From the NCBI GenBank assembly GCA_965178125.1, contig OZ237776.1, forward strand, positions 248,001 to 312,000: 64,000 bases of DNA. Direction: 5' to 3'. A program made the translations under genes and the position numbers. Below the pieces are notes generated by a model. It worked only from the letters and a program-made list of their open reading frames with translations. It did not search any database and was not told where the DNA came from. Shown here piece by piece: positions 34,274 to 47,800 of the stretch. Each line of letters starts with the position of its first letter. The stretch's first letter is position 1. This stretch comes from Bilabrum cf. latius (taxonomy: Eukaryota > Bigyra: Bicosoecida > Bigyra > Bicosoecida).

Positions 34274-35623
34274 TCAGATTTTCGAGTCGAACAATTCCAG
34301 CATCGCCGGGCCAACCTCTCCCAGCACGTCAGGGGCTGTGGTGCTCCTCCCCCTACGCTCAAAGGCTAGCTGAGAGGCCTTCCGGGTCACTGTGGAAGCC
34401 CCCATGCACGCGTCTCTCACGAGCTGCGACTTTGAGCACTATTTTGATCCACTTTCCCCCGTACCACCTGAGCCGCTGCGCGTCGTCGACTGTGCCCAGC
34501 CGAGGAATGTCGCGAGCACTCCTGACAGGATATCCCCCTGGCCCCCTACTCGCTTGAGCCCCCCTTTAGGCTCGCGCACGTTCTCTGCAACAATATGACC
34601 GTTGCTGCTTGATCTTTCATCAGTCTACTCTGCATCATAGCTTGCAGCTTTCAGCAGCTGTTGCCATGCCAGTAGTCTTGGAAGGCTTGGTTGCCTACTA
34701 CCAGCATCGCTTGAGTGTCCAGCAGCAATACGGCCTTCTGCGGTATGCCCTGGGCCCGACGCCAGCACGCAGACCCGGTCCGTCGGGCCTTTTGCAAGCA
34801 CTGCAAGTGTACCCGCCGTGACCTCCAAGTTTGAGGAGAAGGGAAGCTATCCAACTGCATGTCGCACCAGCCGATCGGTAGCCTCTTGCAGCCTTCGTAG
34901 CTCCTTTCCGTTCGGTGTAAGCACCACAGGAGACTCTGCATTAAGTATCTATGACAATATCTTGGACCTGTCGCTCCAGTGATCTGGTTCTTTGGGTGCC
35001 AGAGGGCTGTCGTTGGCCATGGTTTCCTTGCTGTCTATTACGCTTGGCTGCTCCATGTCTTGCTCTATCACCCACAGGCCATCTGCATCAATCACCAGAG
35101 GCACTTTGAAGTGTAGCGCCAACTCAATAACGCGCCTTGCGCATTCGACGGCACCCTTGGATCGGCCGAGGCCTGGCCCAAGCACGACCGCGGTGGAGCC
35201 CTTCACGAAACGGGAGTGATTATCTGATGGCAGCCATACCGTGCCGTTTTCCTTGAATGAAGGCAACACCAACAGTTCAGGAGAATATGATTTGATGGGA
35301 ATCGCCGCGGACTACGAGCAAAATACAGTGGCAAGATCTCCGCCGGCAAGCAACGATGCGGTCGAGGCGTAGTACGGAGCACCCGTGTACATGTTGCATC
35401 CACCCACTACTAAACTGCGACCATGGTCTCCTTTCGAGTGATTTGCGCCCAGTTCCGGGACCAAATATCGGACGCTATCCGGTGTCGGGCGGTGGTCATA
35501 ATTTTTTGAGGTCGTAATTCGTGAACTGCAACAGCACGAGTGCAGCATCCGGCAAGCAACTAAACACGACACCGCCCGGCAATTTAGCCGGTGCATAGTG
35601 GATCCAAAAATATGCTGATTCAT
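34274..35623 (-). CDS. NAXD: ADP/ATP-dependent (S)-NAD(P)H-hydrate dehydratase
   Basis: One exon, TGA at 34274-34276, about 449 residues from the ATG at 35623 (ATG at 35596 is possible; TAA at 35642-35644 lies upstream). TAG is read as Gln at 35312, 34949, 34847, 34625 and 34439. Family motifs run in order: KGDHGRSLVVGGCNMYTGAP, DLATVFC, IKSYSPELLV, VVLGPGLGR, VPLVIDADGLW, VVLTPNGKE, RVGGQGDILSG (nucleotide-binding/catalytic loop with Asp) and ERRGRSTTAPDVLGEVG. The enzyme repairs hydrated NADH/NADPH using a nucleotide as phosphate donor. The first 50 residues are basic, Cys- and Ser-rich and could be a transit peptide to plastid or mitochondrion; a short upstream exon is also possible. The partner epimerase NAXE is not seen in the window. 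The gene converges on dynein, 234 bp apart. Confidence 0.9.
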
Positions 35624-36915
35624 GTGCAGAACTAAATTCAATTAGAGTCACGTGGCGATCGTTCTGTTCGTACTTGTCACATCTAGCTCCAGCCATGTGC
35701 ACACCTGAACGACAAAGCACGCAGCTGAATCCATCCTAATTGCTGACTTGTACGTATCTGCTCTTCCAGGCCAAACTTGCTGCGCAAGTGATGCTCGTAA
35801 TAATGCAGCTCTTCGACCCCAAGTTGCCCCCGCTGGCCGCCACCCCTGCGAAGCTTGTGCCAGTTGGCCTGTCATACTTGCGTATCGGGGTCCAATTTGC
35901 GCCACATCACCGAGCCGTGCCTTGACACGTCCGCAAAAGCCCATTCAGTGTACACGATAATTCCGGGGCAGCACAACTTAAAGGCTGCTGATTCCACTGG
36001 TGTCCCCCCCACCGCGGCAGCTGGCAGCAGCAAATGCGGAGCCAAGTGCTTGCCTCCACCTCATCGAAATTGAATGAAGATCTACCTGACCAGCAACAAT
36101 TATGTTGCCGCGGCTACCGGCCCGTTTTGGCTTCTTCAAGCGTCAACTGAACTGTTACCAATACCCTTCCCGCACATGCATCGAGCCATGACTAGTGGTT
36201 TGAAAGACTGATGCATACCAAAAAGGTACTCCAGAAAAGACTGGTATCAAAAAGCGAATCACGGCCATAGCGAAGTGGTCGAGCAGCCAGATCCTCCGTG
36301 TTCACCATGCCCCGCGCCGCCCGCGCAGCTGTGGCGAGCTGTACAGTCCAAGGTCTTCCCATACATCAACGGCAGCATCAACTGCAACCGACAGAGGGAC
36401 GGGCGCACTCGGAAGGGCACCTCGAAACGTAGGGTTGCGTATCGCCTTGCAAATCCCTGCGACGTCAATTCGTCTGCGGCTCCTCTCTGCACCTGAAGAT
36501 GCCTTCGACGATGTGAATTCCTAAGGTTCAACATGTTCTGTGTTGAAATTCATTTCTCCTTTCAGCCATTTTCTCCTTTGTTCCTCCCATCGTTTGTCTT
36601 GCACAGGTGTAGCTGCAGTCGGTGGCTTGCCACCTTTCCACCGCACTCGGAAAAGCTTGAAGGGGGACTTTACTGTATATACAATACATCTGCGTATCTG
36701 ACTAGACATGCGGCACATATATGGTGGAGTAGATGGTACCACACAAAATATTCTGACAGTTCCGATGTGACGAACAACCCCTCCCGATCAGCATGGTGGT
36801 GGTGGCGTGTGCAGAAGAGTTTGTGTGCCTGCAGCCAACACCCAGACTGATTCAACCATTTCATGATAGGCCTCAACAGGCCCCTATACCCAGTCCAAGT
36901 CCAGTCATAAGCTGC
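35624..36915. other. 1.3 kb without a supportable gene
   Basis: It contains the NAXD promoter and the 3' side of the HD-domain gene. A short plus-strand open stretch at about 35770-35925 after a TTCCAG looks mildly coding (MQLFDPKLPPL) but has no partner exon and does not use the GCAG acceptor seen elsewhere. No RNA gene or repeat recognised. Confidence 0.35.
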
Positions 36916-37916
36916 TCATGCCTCCCCCTCCCACTCCAGCTTGAACCGATCCACGAATGCCTGCATGACGCCGTGCCGCCCCTCGGCGATCTTGCGCCCA
37001 GGCCCAGTTTTCATGAGTCCCTTCAGCAGAAGCAGCTTCTCATAGAAGTGGTTCAGAGTGGTCCCGTCCCCTCGTTTGCCCTGCGCCTTGTATTCCGCCG
37101 ATGACATGCCCACCTTTGGCTCGGCCGCAGGGTCGTACAGCACCCTGCCCTTGGCTCCCCCGAACGTGAAGCACCGGGCGATGCCGATCGCGCCGATTGC
37201 ATCCAGCCTATCTGCGTCCTGCACCGCGGCCCACACTTTGGTGAGGTGAGCGGGCAGATCTGCAAGCGCCTCGAGGCTGGCAGTGGCAGTGCTGCCTGCC
37301 GGTGCTGGTGCTGCTCCTTTTTCGTCACCTTCGGCTGGATCAACCTTGTCACCCCCTGCTGCGGGTGCGCTACCCACGGCTCGGCGGTCGAGCTCACCCT
37401 TGAAACCAACAAATTCAACTACCGTTGCCACGTCGTTTGCAAGCGATTCACTGCCACCGTCCTGCGAACAATATACATGGGAGTATCTTGAAACAAATTG
37501 CGACTAAACGAATACCAATTGTACCCAGTAAAATGATGTTCTAACACAACATATTGCACTAAACTGCTGGTCCACCGCGAAGGGCCGCGGCTCAAATAAT
37601 CAGCGCCCGGAACAACTCCTTGTCAAGTTCTCACGGCTGCCTTGAGGTATTCTCGAACGGTTTCAGATCCAGACTTGCCCCCATCGGCGTACTTCCAATC
37701 CTTAACGTCGTGAAGCAGCGCACACAAGTCAGCAAGCCGAACCTCGGCTTCATTCATGCCCTCTTCGGCGGCAATTCGTCTGGCAAGTTTGCGCACTCGA
37801 TCGATGTGGCTGTAGTCGTGCGATGCGTCGTTACTTGCAAGTTCATCCTTCACATAGCTCTCGGCTTTATTGATTAAAGCATCAGGAATGTCGCTTGTAG
37901 CAAGGACAGCCGCCAT
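36916..37916 (-). CDS. HD-domain metal-dependent phosphohydrolase (YedJ-like)
   Basis: Exon 1 is 37916-37635, intron 37634-37462 (GTGAGA...TTCGCAG), exon 2 37461-36916 with TGA; 275 residues, phase 0 junction, no TAG. HD signature: His33 in SHDYSHIDRV, His69-Asp70 in LCALLHDVKDWK, and Asp176 in VQDADRLDAIGAIGIAR, followed by the family C-terminus (NHFYEKLLLLKGLMKT...ALEGRHG-like). The bacterial YedJ/YfcM-type HD proteins are about 220-230 residues; the extra length is a Gly/Ala/Asp-rich insert (about 117-160) just before the last metal ligand. The substrate is not known for this group; nucleotides are likely. Probably cytosolic, as no signal or TM is seen. Confidence 0.85.
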
Positions 37917-38849
37917 TTTGAATTTGAAGTGGACTTGCGAGTGGTTGCTTTGCAAGCCGGAACAGGCTCGCCGGCGGTAAAGGATTCGGAGCTACGACCG
38001 ACGTCGTGTGCAGGCCCCCCATCGGGCCCCTCGGGCTACTACAGCTACCCAGAGCATTTTAGCATGAGGCGGCTGGCTGTCTTCGTTGTTTGACCCCCCC
38101 CCCCACCCCCCACCCCCAACTCCCAACCCCAAACCCCCACTGGCAAGCTGCCAGCGGTGGTGCCAAGGCGTGGTGCCAAGGCGGTAGTGCCGTATCCGAT
38201 CTTAGCATCATTCGTGTCGATCAGCCATGCCGGGGCTGCAAACTAGTACAATCGAGTCTGCTGGTGGCCCCCGTGTTCTGTTGGGTCCTCTGGAGTCGGG
38301 GCAGGAACCAGCGGCCCGGGGTATGCGATCTAGACAGGCAGTTATCTCTGGGACAGGTCATTGAATCAGTCAGTCATGAGTTCTAACCAAAGCTCGCAGC
38401 ATCCGGCAACGCGCGCACAGGCCGCCGACCCATGACGGTGCCTACGGCCATCAGAGGGGGCACCGGTCTCTCGTCCGAATGCAAGGCGGTTCATCCACCG
38501 AGTTGTCTGACTGCAGCGCAGACTGCGCATCGATACCATCGTAGTGGTTCCAACTCGTAGCAGCCCATCGATTTGCCCTCGATATGCCGGACAACGGGTA
38601 TTGTCCGGATGCACGCTTTGAAAGAAGAAGATCCATTGGCACGAAGTTGTGTGGTGTGCCATTCTTGCGGGTCGCAGGGCCGAACAATAGACAATACACC
38701 CTGAGCTATAGTTTTATTCGTATCAAACATAACAATTGTATCGACGAAACCTTGTTGTATCGCCCATAGTAAAAGGGAACCTTGCGAAACGGCCGTCGTT
38801 CCTTCGGCACGAGTACATAGGCCTGATAGTACGCTGAGTTCCTCATAAC
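37917..38849. other. Spacer with a C-rich tract
   Basis: Nothing coding is supported across about 930 bp. A C-rich simple tract of about 50 nt lies at 38093-38141. The interval separates two genes transcribed away from each other, so it should contain both promoters. Confidence 0.5.
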
Positions 38850-41800
38850 ATGGCGCACCAGGTATGGGCTCTACAAGTATTAATTGCCGTTATTATACCT
38901 TTGCAAAAAGCAAGTTCGATTGGTGTGCGATGCAGGCTGCTGTACTCACTGGATGGGAGAGAGATCGAAGGAATGCCATCCTACAAGGACTGGCCGAACA
39001 ACTTTGCAGTGATTCGACCTCCATGGGAAGGAATTGGTGGGTTTGCGTAGCTAAGCGATAATATGGGACGAGATGACTTCGTTCTCGTGAGTTCATACGC
39101 TCCACAGGCAATGGTGTCTGGGGCAACCTGCCTGGCGATGAGTAGGGTTCAGGCGCCATTGCGGCTGAATAAGACCAGGATACTAGGCCATAGTTTGGAT
39201 TCAGATGAGCTGAGCACAGACCGCGATGTGCGACCTTGGATAACGACGGAAGCCTGGCTAGGTCATTGCAACCCAGTGGCAAGTCCATTGTAGTACCAAC
39301 ATGAATTAACGCTGCGAGGCTGGACGCCTCTCACCACCTTATTGGCGAATCCAGATGATAAATTATATGGAAATCACATGGCGACTCCCTCGGCATCCAT
39401 GGAACCGCACGAAATCGCCATGTTTGCGACCCCTGGCGACGTGGGCGCCCCGGGCGGCTCCAGCCTCCCAGCCACATCGGACGACCTGCTCCTATTCAGC
39501 GGGATCAACGGAAACGCAACCCTCCTTGAGCTGGGTCAGGGCCCGAGGATGGCGGAAGCCGAGACGAGCTCGAGCAGTAGGGGCGACGGCACCCGCACCA
39601 TGGGCATTGCTACCGGGGTGCATCGCATTGCAAGGGAGGAGAACACCACGGGAGAGGGTCTGGTGGGAACCGTGTGCGCGGTGGCTGGAATAGGAGACGT
39701 GACGATGGACGGCAGCCCCGATTTACTGGCGGTGACCCATCAGACGGGGCCTCAGAGCATGGCGGGGGGCGGAGACAGCCTGGCCAAGTTCCACATGGTG
39801 GTGCTGCACCGGCCTCACTCGGGGCAGGCAAGGGCCATGCGAATATTGTCTGCCTCGCCGGGAGGCCAGTCCAACTATACCCAGTTCGTGGGAGGTCTTG
39901 CCATGCTTGGGCCTGGCTATGCGAGCAAAGAGGCGTCTCACGGTTCAATCGATGGGTCGGGTCAGGCACCCCCACTGGGTTTGCCAGGGGGGCTGGAGGC
40001 CCTGGTGCAGTGCACGGTGGTGGTATACGGGTGCACGACGTGTGATGAAACTCGCGGTGCCATTTATTTCTTCTGGATCGAGCACTCTGCCATTCGGCCG
40101 AGGGTTGCTGCAGTAGCTCAGCTCGCGCCCGGCCCCTTGGTCCCTGGGGCGGGGCTGCAGGTGCCTGAGTACGAGGGCTTGGGGAGGTCACTCGTGGCAG
40201 ATGACATCGATGGGGATGGAATCAGGGACGTGGTTGCCAGCACTATGAAGAACAGGCTGCTGATCCTCTTGTTGGCCGCTGGAGGCAGACTGTCCTCCGG
40301 ATGGGAGGCGGGGGCGGTGCTCAAAGACACGGTCTGGGTGGATGGACTGCCCCCGGTACCGTTCGGGTGCCGCATGGGCAATGCAATGCACCTGCTGCCT
40401 CCTCTGCACCTGTATCCTGCAGGCAGCAGGCTGGCTCTGGCGCGCCCGTGCAACCAGTCCAGCGAGCACACCGGTACCATCCAAGTGGCCGTGCTGCAAC
40501 CGGAGCTGGACGTGGCCAATACAACCGCAATGGAAGGCGAGGATGGAATCATGCATCGTGGTTCGAGAATAGTAGGCTGGGAGCAGAGCCAGCTGGCAAG
40601 CCTATCTGTCAATTTGATGTCGGACCCAGCAAAGAGGCACCTGCAGAGGGCCGTGTATTTCGGCTCCGAACTGCCCGCGCTATTCGGACGCAACGTGACG
40701 AGAGCGAACTACAGCGCCGTAGATCAGGTGGGCGTTGGGAATCACGGGCAGAGGCAGTACCCCCGGCCTGGGCTTGCCAGCTTGTCCGCAGTGACCGTAC
40801 TCCGTCGCGACAGCGACTCCCCTGTGCTGGGAGTCAGGGAAGCGAGCCCGAACCGAGGCCTGGGGCGATCCAAGGAAATGATCCCGGTGGGGTCCTCCTG
40901 GCGAGACATGCGGGCAGACAAGCCCCCTCTGTGCTGCGTGAGCTCTCAGCCGGAGGGCATGCAGCCGTCGTGGACCATGGAGCAGGTGGGCCTGCTGCTC
41001 AAAGCACCCTGCCGCAGGGACAGGCCAAGACTGTCAGTGCCACCTGTCGTGGAGCTGTGCGTCGTGCCGACTACGTTGATCGCCGCGCACTCGGGGCAGG
41101 CTGTGCTGGAGAACAATCTGACACGGTTGGATGCATCCACTTCGATGGAGCTGGCAGGTGCCTGCTTCGGGCCGGTGGGAGTGGACGGCAATGCCTCGTC
41201 CTACTAGTAGAATCGTTCTGCACCGGCAAGCTGGCTGTACGGTGTCGTGCAGCAGCCCTGGGTGCCTGCTCGCACCGGTGCATGGGCAGTAGGCATGCAT
41301 TCATCCTTGACGGACCTCACTAGCAGCATTGCACCCCTTGCTTCTGTTCGCCATCCTGGCCAGGGGGTGGATACGCACGAGCAGAACCGTCGGTGGCTGC
41401 CAGAAGTCGGATCGTCTCTACTGAATGCAGCGATCAACTCAAGCACGTGTCCCTCGAATGGTACCTGCAGCACCGCGGGTCCTTCCATGACGCCTATTGC
41501 TGCCATGCTCCCGCCTTTGCCTGCCGGCCTGCTGTCCGTGCGAGTGTCCTATGCCACTACCACAGGGGGTGATTCGGGGCAAGCTGGCGCTGACTGGGCT
41601 ATGGTGGAGTGCAAAGGGTGCTTCTGGGTCGGTTCCACGCAGATGGAGCCGGCCAGGCTGATCGCTGCGTCGGGCCCTGGGGCTGGATCGTAGAGGGGCG
41701 CCGATTTCACCGGGATTCGGACGGGCGAGCACGACGATGCCTCTAGGCCTTTCAATGGTTTTGGATCGGCCGCGCGTTGGTTCGACGTGGACGGTGACGG

Positions 41801-44800
41801 GCAGCTGGACGCAATAGTTGCCTAGAGGGGTGAGCAGCGGCTTATCAATACCATTGAGAGGGAATTCGAAGGTGTCATTTACGTTCTATTCCTGGACTGG
41901 AGGAATAGGAGGCAAGGAGAGACGGTCGCAGAGTGGAGGGATCGCGGGCCCATGCTCAGGCAGGACGTGTATGGCTATGGAGGCGGTCTAGGCTACGCAG
42001 CCTATCGCATGCGCCGAATGGTCGTCGCTGAACTGGGCCTGCCGTCGGAGGGAGAAGCACTTGAGGAGCTGGTCGAGGTGGGTGGATCCATCGACATATC
42101 CAAGAATTGCGTATCAAACGGGACTTTGAACGAGTCAGCGCTCTGGTTCACTGTCGGTGCAGTGCTGGCGAATACATTCAAAGGCGGATTCTGGAGATTT
42201 GCGATAAATCCCGGTGCAACCATGCCACCTGCGGGCAAGCTGCCTATTGTGGGAGCTCCCGTGCCGGGCACCATGCGGTACTATCACTCCGACCGTGCGA
42301 CCATCTCGTCCCAGCTGCAGGGCATCTCGGTGTCTCTCGGCTTGCAATACGACTTGAACGCGTACGTTGGACACAGCGTAGCGGCAATGGATCTCAGTGG
42401 GAGCGGCTGCCGAAGCGCTGTGCTTGTGGGTGCATACGGCTATGTAGGGGAAGAGGGTGCGATCATTGCTACTAAGTATTCAGACGACGGGATGCACTTG
42501 CTAGATCGTGCTCTCATATCCAGAGACACGCCAGATGCTTTCGCGGATGATGGTGCCATGCAGGCCCTAGTCACCCAGTCGTACAACTGGGGCATGTCCG
42601 TGGCGTCTTTGGGCGATCTTGACGAGGACGGGCAGCAAGACCTGCTTGTCGGCGCCTTCAAGACATTGCACTACGTGCCGTGGATGAATGCGCCGGGCGA
42701 GCTGGCAAGGGACGGCGGGCTGTTTCTTGCCTCGATCAGCCGTAAGCTGCAAATCACAAGGCTTGCCAGGATCGGATCATTCGTAGGTGGACCGAACGGG
42801 CTGTTCCCGCATGGCATTCTCCCGTATCGCACAGGCATTGTTGCAACGTCTATCTCTGCGGCAGATTTGGACGGCGACGGGCTGATGGAAGTGGCAGTTG
42901 GAATCGAAAGCTACGAGGTACCTTTCGATGCCACGCAGAGACAGGACCACTACGAAGATTAGCACGATTCGAGCTCCAGGCTAGCGCATGGTGGTGTCGT
43001 TTTGTTTTCGCTGGGTCTGTCTCCTCAGATAAATGAATCGAGCCCAGCCACAGCTTCGATCAGACGTAGGCTGGGAGGATTCGGTGGCACCCTCGACAGG
43101 GCACTCCTCGTTCCTGGCTCTCTGCGACTGATTCACGTCCCGATGGACTACCTCGGTAGCTAGAGCAGGGCAGGCCGTGGAGCGGCCATTGTGGCCGGGC
43201 CATTCACGGACCCGTCAATCCCAAAAGAACCCATGCTGATGCTTGGAGTGCCGGGAGTGGGACCGGGTATACGTCGAGTAGGCACCGGTCTGCTGTACAG
43301 CTTGCCTATGCCCGCTCAGCTGCCATCCGGTGTTGTGTTTGACGCTAGCATCGGGCGGTACCGGCTAGGCAACGCCACAAAGGCCGACAACCCATCAGTG
43401 CATGGCCCAGAGGCCAAGGTGGCCGATGATGCGGTGTTTGGGTTTGGGAGACCCCTTGCTGGTGTGCAAGCGATGGCGGGCGTGCATCCCAGCCGACCAA
43501 CAGCTCATGATTTTGATATTCCTGCGGAAGTCCGGATCATATCAACCATAGGAGCGGTGCCCCGGCCTGACCTGGTCCAGCTGATTGCCGCCGGGGCCGG
43601 TGCCCCGCATCGAAACGGGACCCAATTCAGGCTTCGAAGAGCAACAGCTATGTTTGCGAGACCACGGGGGATCGGGCGGGCGTCCAAACTTGCTGCGTCC
43701 ATCACCGGCAATGACTCGTGTGACGGGGGCGCGTGGGAGGAGCTGCAGTCGCACGCTGAGTTTGGAGCCGACACTCGCCAGCTAGATGCAGCTGCGCTCT
43801 CCAACGGCACAATCCTCGTAACCGATGGAGATAAGTCCGTCCCGCCTGTGTACGATAGTGACATGCTAAGAAGCGACGATTTTGGCGCCAGCTTCTACGT
43901 GTTTAGGCCGGCAGGTACAACACAGGACAGGGCGAGGCAGATCGTCGCTGTGCCTCTCTCGAAGCCCAAGGGACCCACTTCATCCGTCGATTCGTTTGCA
44001 GGCACGGAACAGCAGGCTGGTTCGCAGCAGATCGTAGTCATGGGGCATTCTTCCGAGAATACCTTCCACACAAGCGTTGGCTCCATTCGTGGCATGATCG
44101 CATTCGTGGGGACGCTCGAGGTTCCCAAGCTGCAGCACCATGCCGCAGCCGCGCTGCGGTCCGCTTAGTTCAGCGAAGTGGTCATCATCACGGGTGGAAC
44201 CGATGGTGCTGCGCCTCAAAGCACTACGTACGCCTAGTTTGGAGGATCCTGGGGATTGTCCGGATTACCACCTCTGCCTGGCACATGTTGGGAGCACGCT
44301 ATCGCTGTGGACTCCGATGGTATCGTTGTTGCGGTCGGGTGCGACAGCAGGCACTAGTCAGGCAGCAGTGCGGCACTGGAAACACTTCGAAGTAACGGCA
44401 GCTGGACCATCACGGGAACCACGACCTAGGCCCACCACCGCGGCTACTGGCCGCCGAGGAGGGGCGGGGAGATGGTGGCACTACCCGATGGGAGCCTTGT
44501 GCTTTGCGGAGGAAAAGACGCCACACTTGGTGCCAGCAATATCAATTCAGGTGACGGGATATCCAACACTGCCGTGTTTGCGGACTGCTGGCGTTCGTGG
44601 GACCGGGGTGTCCACTGGGAGCAGCAGCTAGCCCCTGACGGATCCACGGATGTGGGGGTGGGGCCAAGGACAGATTTCGGCATGGTGCATGTGGGTGGTG
44701 GCCGCGTGGTCGCAGTGGGTGGCACAAGTACCGTGACGGCAAGTGGCTGGCTTGGGGTGACTGCAGCTACTTTCTGTCTCTAGCGGCAGCCTGAATCTCA

Positions 44801-47800
44801 CGCGCTACCAGAGGGGCGTGTCATAGCGCCAGACTAGGACCGTCTGCCGATCTTGTGCCCTCGGGGTGGTCAAAGAGGCACTGCTTCCTGCCTGATGCCG
44901 GTGCTGTACCCCGATCTTGAGAACCAAAGGATCCTCATCGAGGTCGCCAGCACTGACCGAAGGTTTGTGACGGACCATGCCATCACAGTTGATAGAATGC
45001 GAGCCACGATCGAGCTGCCATTGTCTAACAGCTCAACCAACGCTACGGAACACGTCACGCTGCGTGAAGCCACCGCGGCGGATGGTGGGCTTTTCGGAGT
45101 GCACGGACTCCACGGGGGGCACCCCCTGCACCTCTTCAAGGCCAGCAGCGAGTCACCAGCAAAAGCAGCGCTGCATGCGTGCTTGAACCAGCTCAACGGA
45201 TCTTATCCGGCTCCGAATGGCACTGCATTCTAGGCACCACCGGCAGCCCCATTCCGAATCGTAATGTCTGCCAACGCCTCTCTCCACGGTGCTCGAGGAA
45301 GGCTGCTGGCTGCCGGGAGGCAGGCAGCAAGCATAGAGCTGGGCTCCACGCGCCCAGGGAGAACAGTTGCCAGGTGCACAGCGTGTTTGGGGCGGGGCGA
45401 GATGCTGCTTCCCAAGGTGGCGTTCGTGGCGGAGGCCGGCACGGCAACTCCGATCTCTGTGTCAGAGGCGTCGTCGCTTGACGTTGAGGGCACAGTGCAG
45501 CGAGGTCTGCAGGTCATCGTCCGCGGCGAGTTGCCAGTGATGTCGCTGCTGGAACATGGCGCCGTGGCGTTCGTGCAGCTTGGCGAATCGCCCTCGTCAC
45601 GCAGCTGGGGCGCGATTCGGCGGTTGGACGGGCACCCTGTCGACTCAGCGGACCTGAGAGAATTGATTGAAGCCAGCGAAACCAGCTCTTTTACCGCGCA
45701 CACCCAGGTCGACTTGATGGTGGATACCGCGGTCCCGAGCTATCTGAGGTATCAGCTCGTGGCTGATTTTCCAATGGTCCACATGCCTGTAGGTGGGGAC
45801 ATTCACGCCGCCGTGTGCACCGTCTGGCCTCAAGATCTACCGGCCGAGATGCAGACCCTGATACCGGCATCCAACCGGACTCACGGATAGACTCGAGCGA
45901 TTCCTCCCGGTGCATTCTCCCGATGGCCAGACACGTTGTTGGGTCGCGTTCCCAGGTCACTTGACGACCTGTAGCACTGGGCAAATGAAAGAGATGAGGC
46001 CGCTTGCTCCTTGGTTCGGGCATACTATGGCTCGGGACAGCGGCATTCGGTCGCGAGCGCAGCAGCGCCCAAAGTGGAGCTGCTAGGCCCCTTGGCGGTG
46101 GTGTCAAACTCCACGGTGAGCCAGCGACCGTGGGTCATGCTGCGAGTGCCGAGTGCCCTGGCATTTAGCGCAGCGGGATCAACAAATCCAGACGGAACGT
46201 TCCTCTCTCTTGCCGGTACTGTCCCGAGGGTGCAGTTCCTTTTAGAGCTGGCTAATTAGACTCAAGTTCCAGTATATAGCGGGTCCGTTGGTTGGGTCGA
46301 GTCCAGGACAGCGGCCGGCTGGCTGAGAGAGGCCGGTACCTCGCAGGCATCGATCAATCGCACCCTTGACACGGATGATAGCGTGCTGCGAATCGGGCAC
46401 AAACTGCCGAGGGCGATGATCGCACGAGCCACAATTGCCAATGCGCCTACGGGACTGGATGGCAAGCTAAGGCTGTTTGCATCCACCTTCGATGGGGGAA
46501 GAATCCGCTCAGAGAATTCCGTGAGCGCGCCGGATGCGCCAGCTGTGCTCTGGTGGTCTCGCCGTCCTGAGGCCGAGATTGGAGCCAACACAACGGCGTG
46601 GCCAGGCGGGTGCATCGCGCTTGGCCCAGGCGCCTGCCCGCAAGACGTATTTGCGGGCGGCAACTCAAGCAGTGGTATCATGCTGATGCCGATACAAGTC
46701 GTCACAACGCGAACCACGCCGCTAAACCCGCCGGTAAACAGATTGAGCGGGCCTATCCTCCGGCCATTCGCACGTCTGCCTGGAAACGTATCGGCTGAGC
46801 TGCTAAACCAGACAGTGGTTCCCGTGTCTGATCGAACGACAGACCAGGCCATGGACGTTTCTTTCACCCTTCAAACTGAAGCTGCCTACTTGCACGCTCT
46901 GTTCCAGCCGTTGGTGCGCAATTTAACCGGGCCAATCTCCGTCTCTACTCAGGAGGTGCAGTCTCTGCAGGGTCAGGGGCTGCACTGTTTGGGTTCGAGA
47001 GAGTACCTACCAATGGAGGTCAGTACGCTATCCCCGCCGGCTGTCGTGCGTGTGCAGGCGCCGGTGCACGTGCCATACAGGTTGCTGAATCGAAGCATCG
47101 ATGGAGTCGCAATGCAGCTGGTAGATGGCACGGGCGGTCCTGGGCCGATCGATTCGATGGATGGGGTCTTCAACCTCAACAATTACACCAACACGCGTTT
47201 GGTGGGACTGACGCTCTTCGGGCAGCAGATATCCTCACATGTCGCTCAGCAGGACATGCAACTGAGGGTGGGTAACGAGCTGTTATTGATTGCTCCGCTA
47301 TTTCGCAATCAAAGGCTCGATCTTATAGCGTCTAACGTTACTGTCAAGGTACGCGTATTCAAGCTGTACAGGGTCTTGAACGAGCTGCAAGCCGCAGCGG
47401 AAGCATCAATTGCCGCCCTGTTGGCAGGAAATGAAACCTTCGAGATGTTTCTCCCCCTTCGAGCGCACGCGATGCAGTGCGGTGGCCCATCATTTATGGA
47501 CCGAGGTTTTAGCAGTGCTGCCACTGCCGGCAAACAGCTAGAAGCAGTACATCCTTCTGTTGGTTTTCATGTTAGGCTCAGTCCTAACCAGACCATCTCT
47601 AGTTCGTTCGAGCCAAAGTACAGCACGCGAAACGTAGAGGACTGGAGGCTGGTTCAGTCAACTGCAGAGCTGCGCGTGCTCAACACTTCTGCCACAGACG
47701 TGCGCTAGCCTCTTAGCATGGTGTTCAATGCAGCAATTTAGTACCCAACTGTGAACGGCATCATGCAGTCCATATTCAGAGAGCAGATCGATGGGTACCT

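Noticed and set aside
36259-36534. Minus-strand ORF in the 35.6-36.9 kb gap
   Set aside because: Composition looks random and no splice partner or motif was found.
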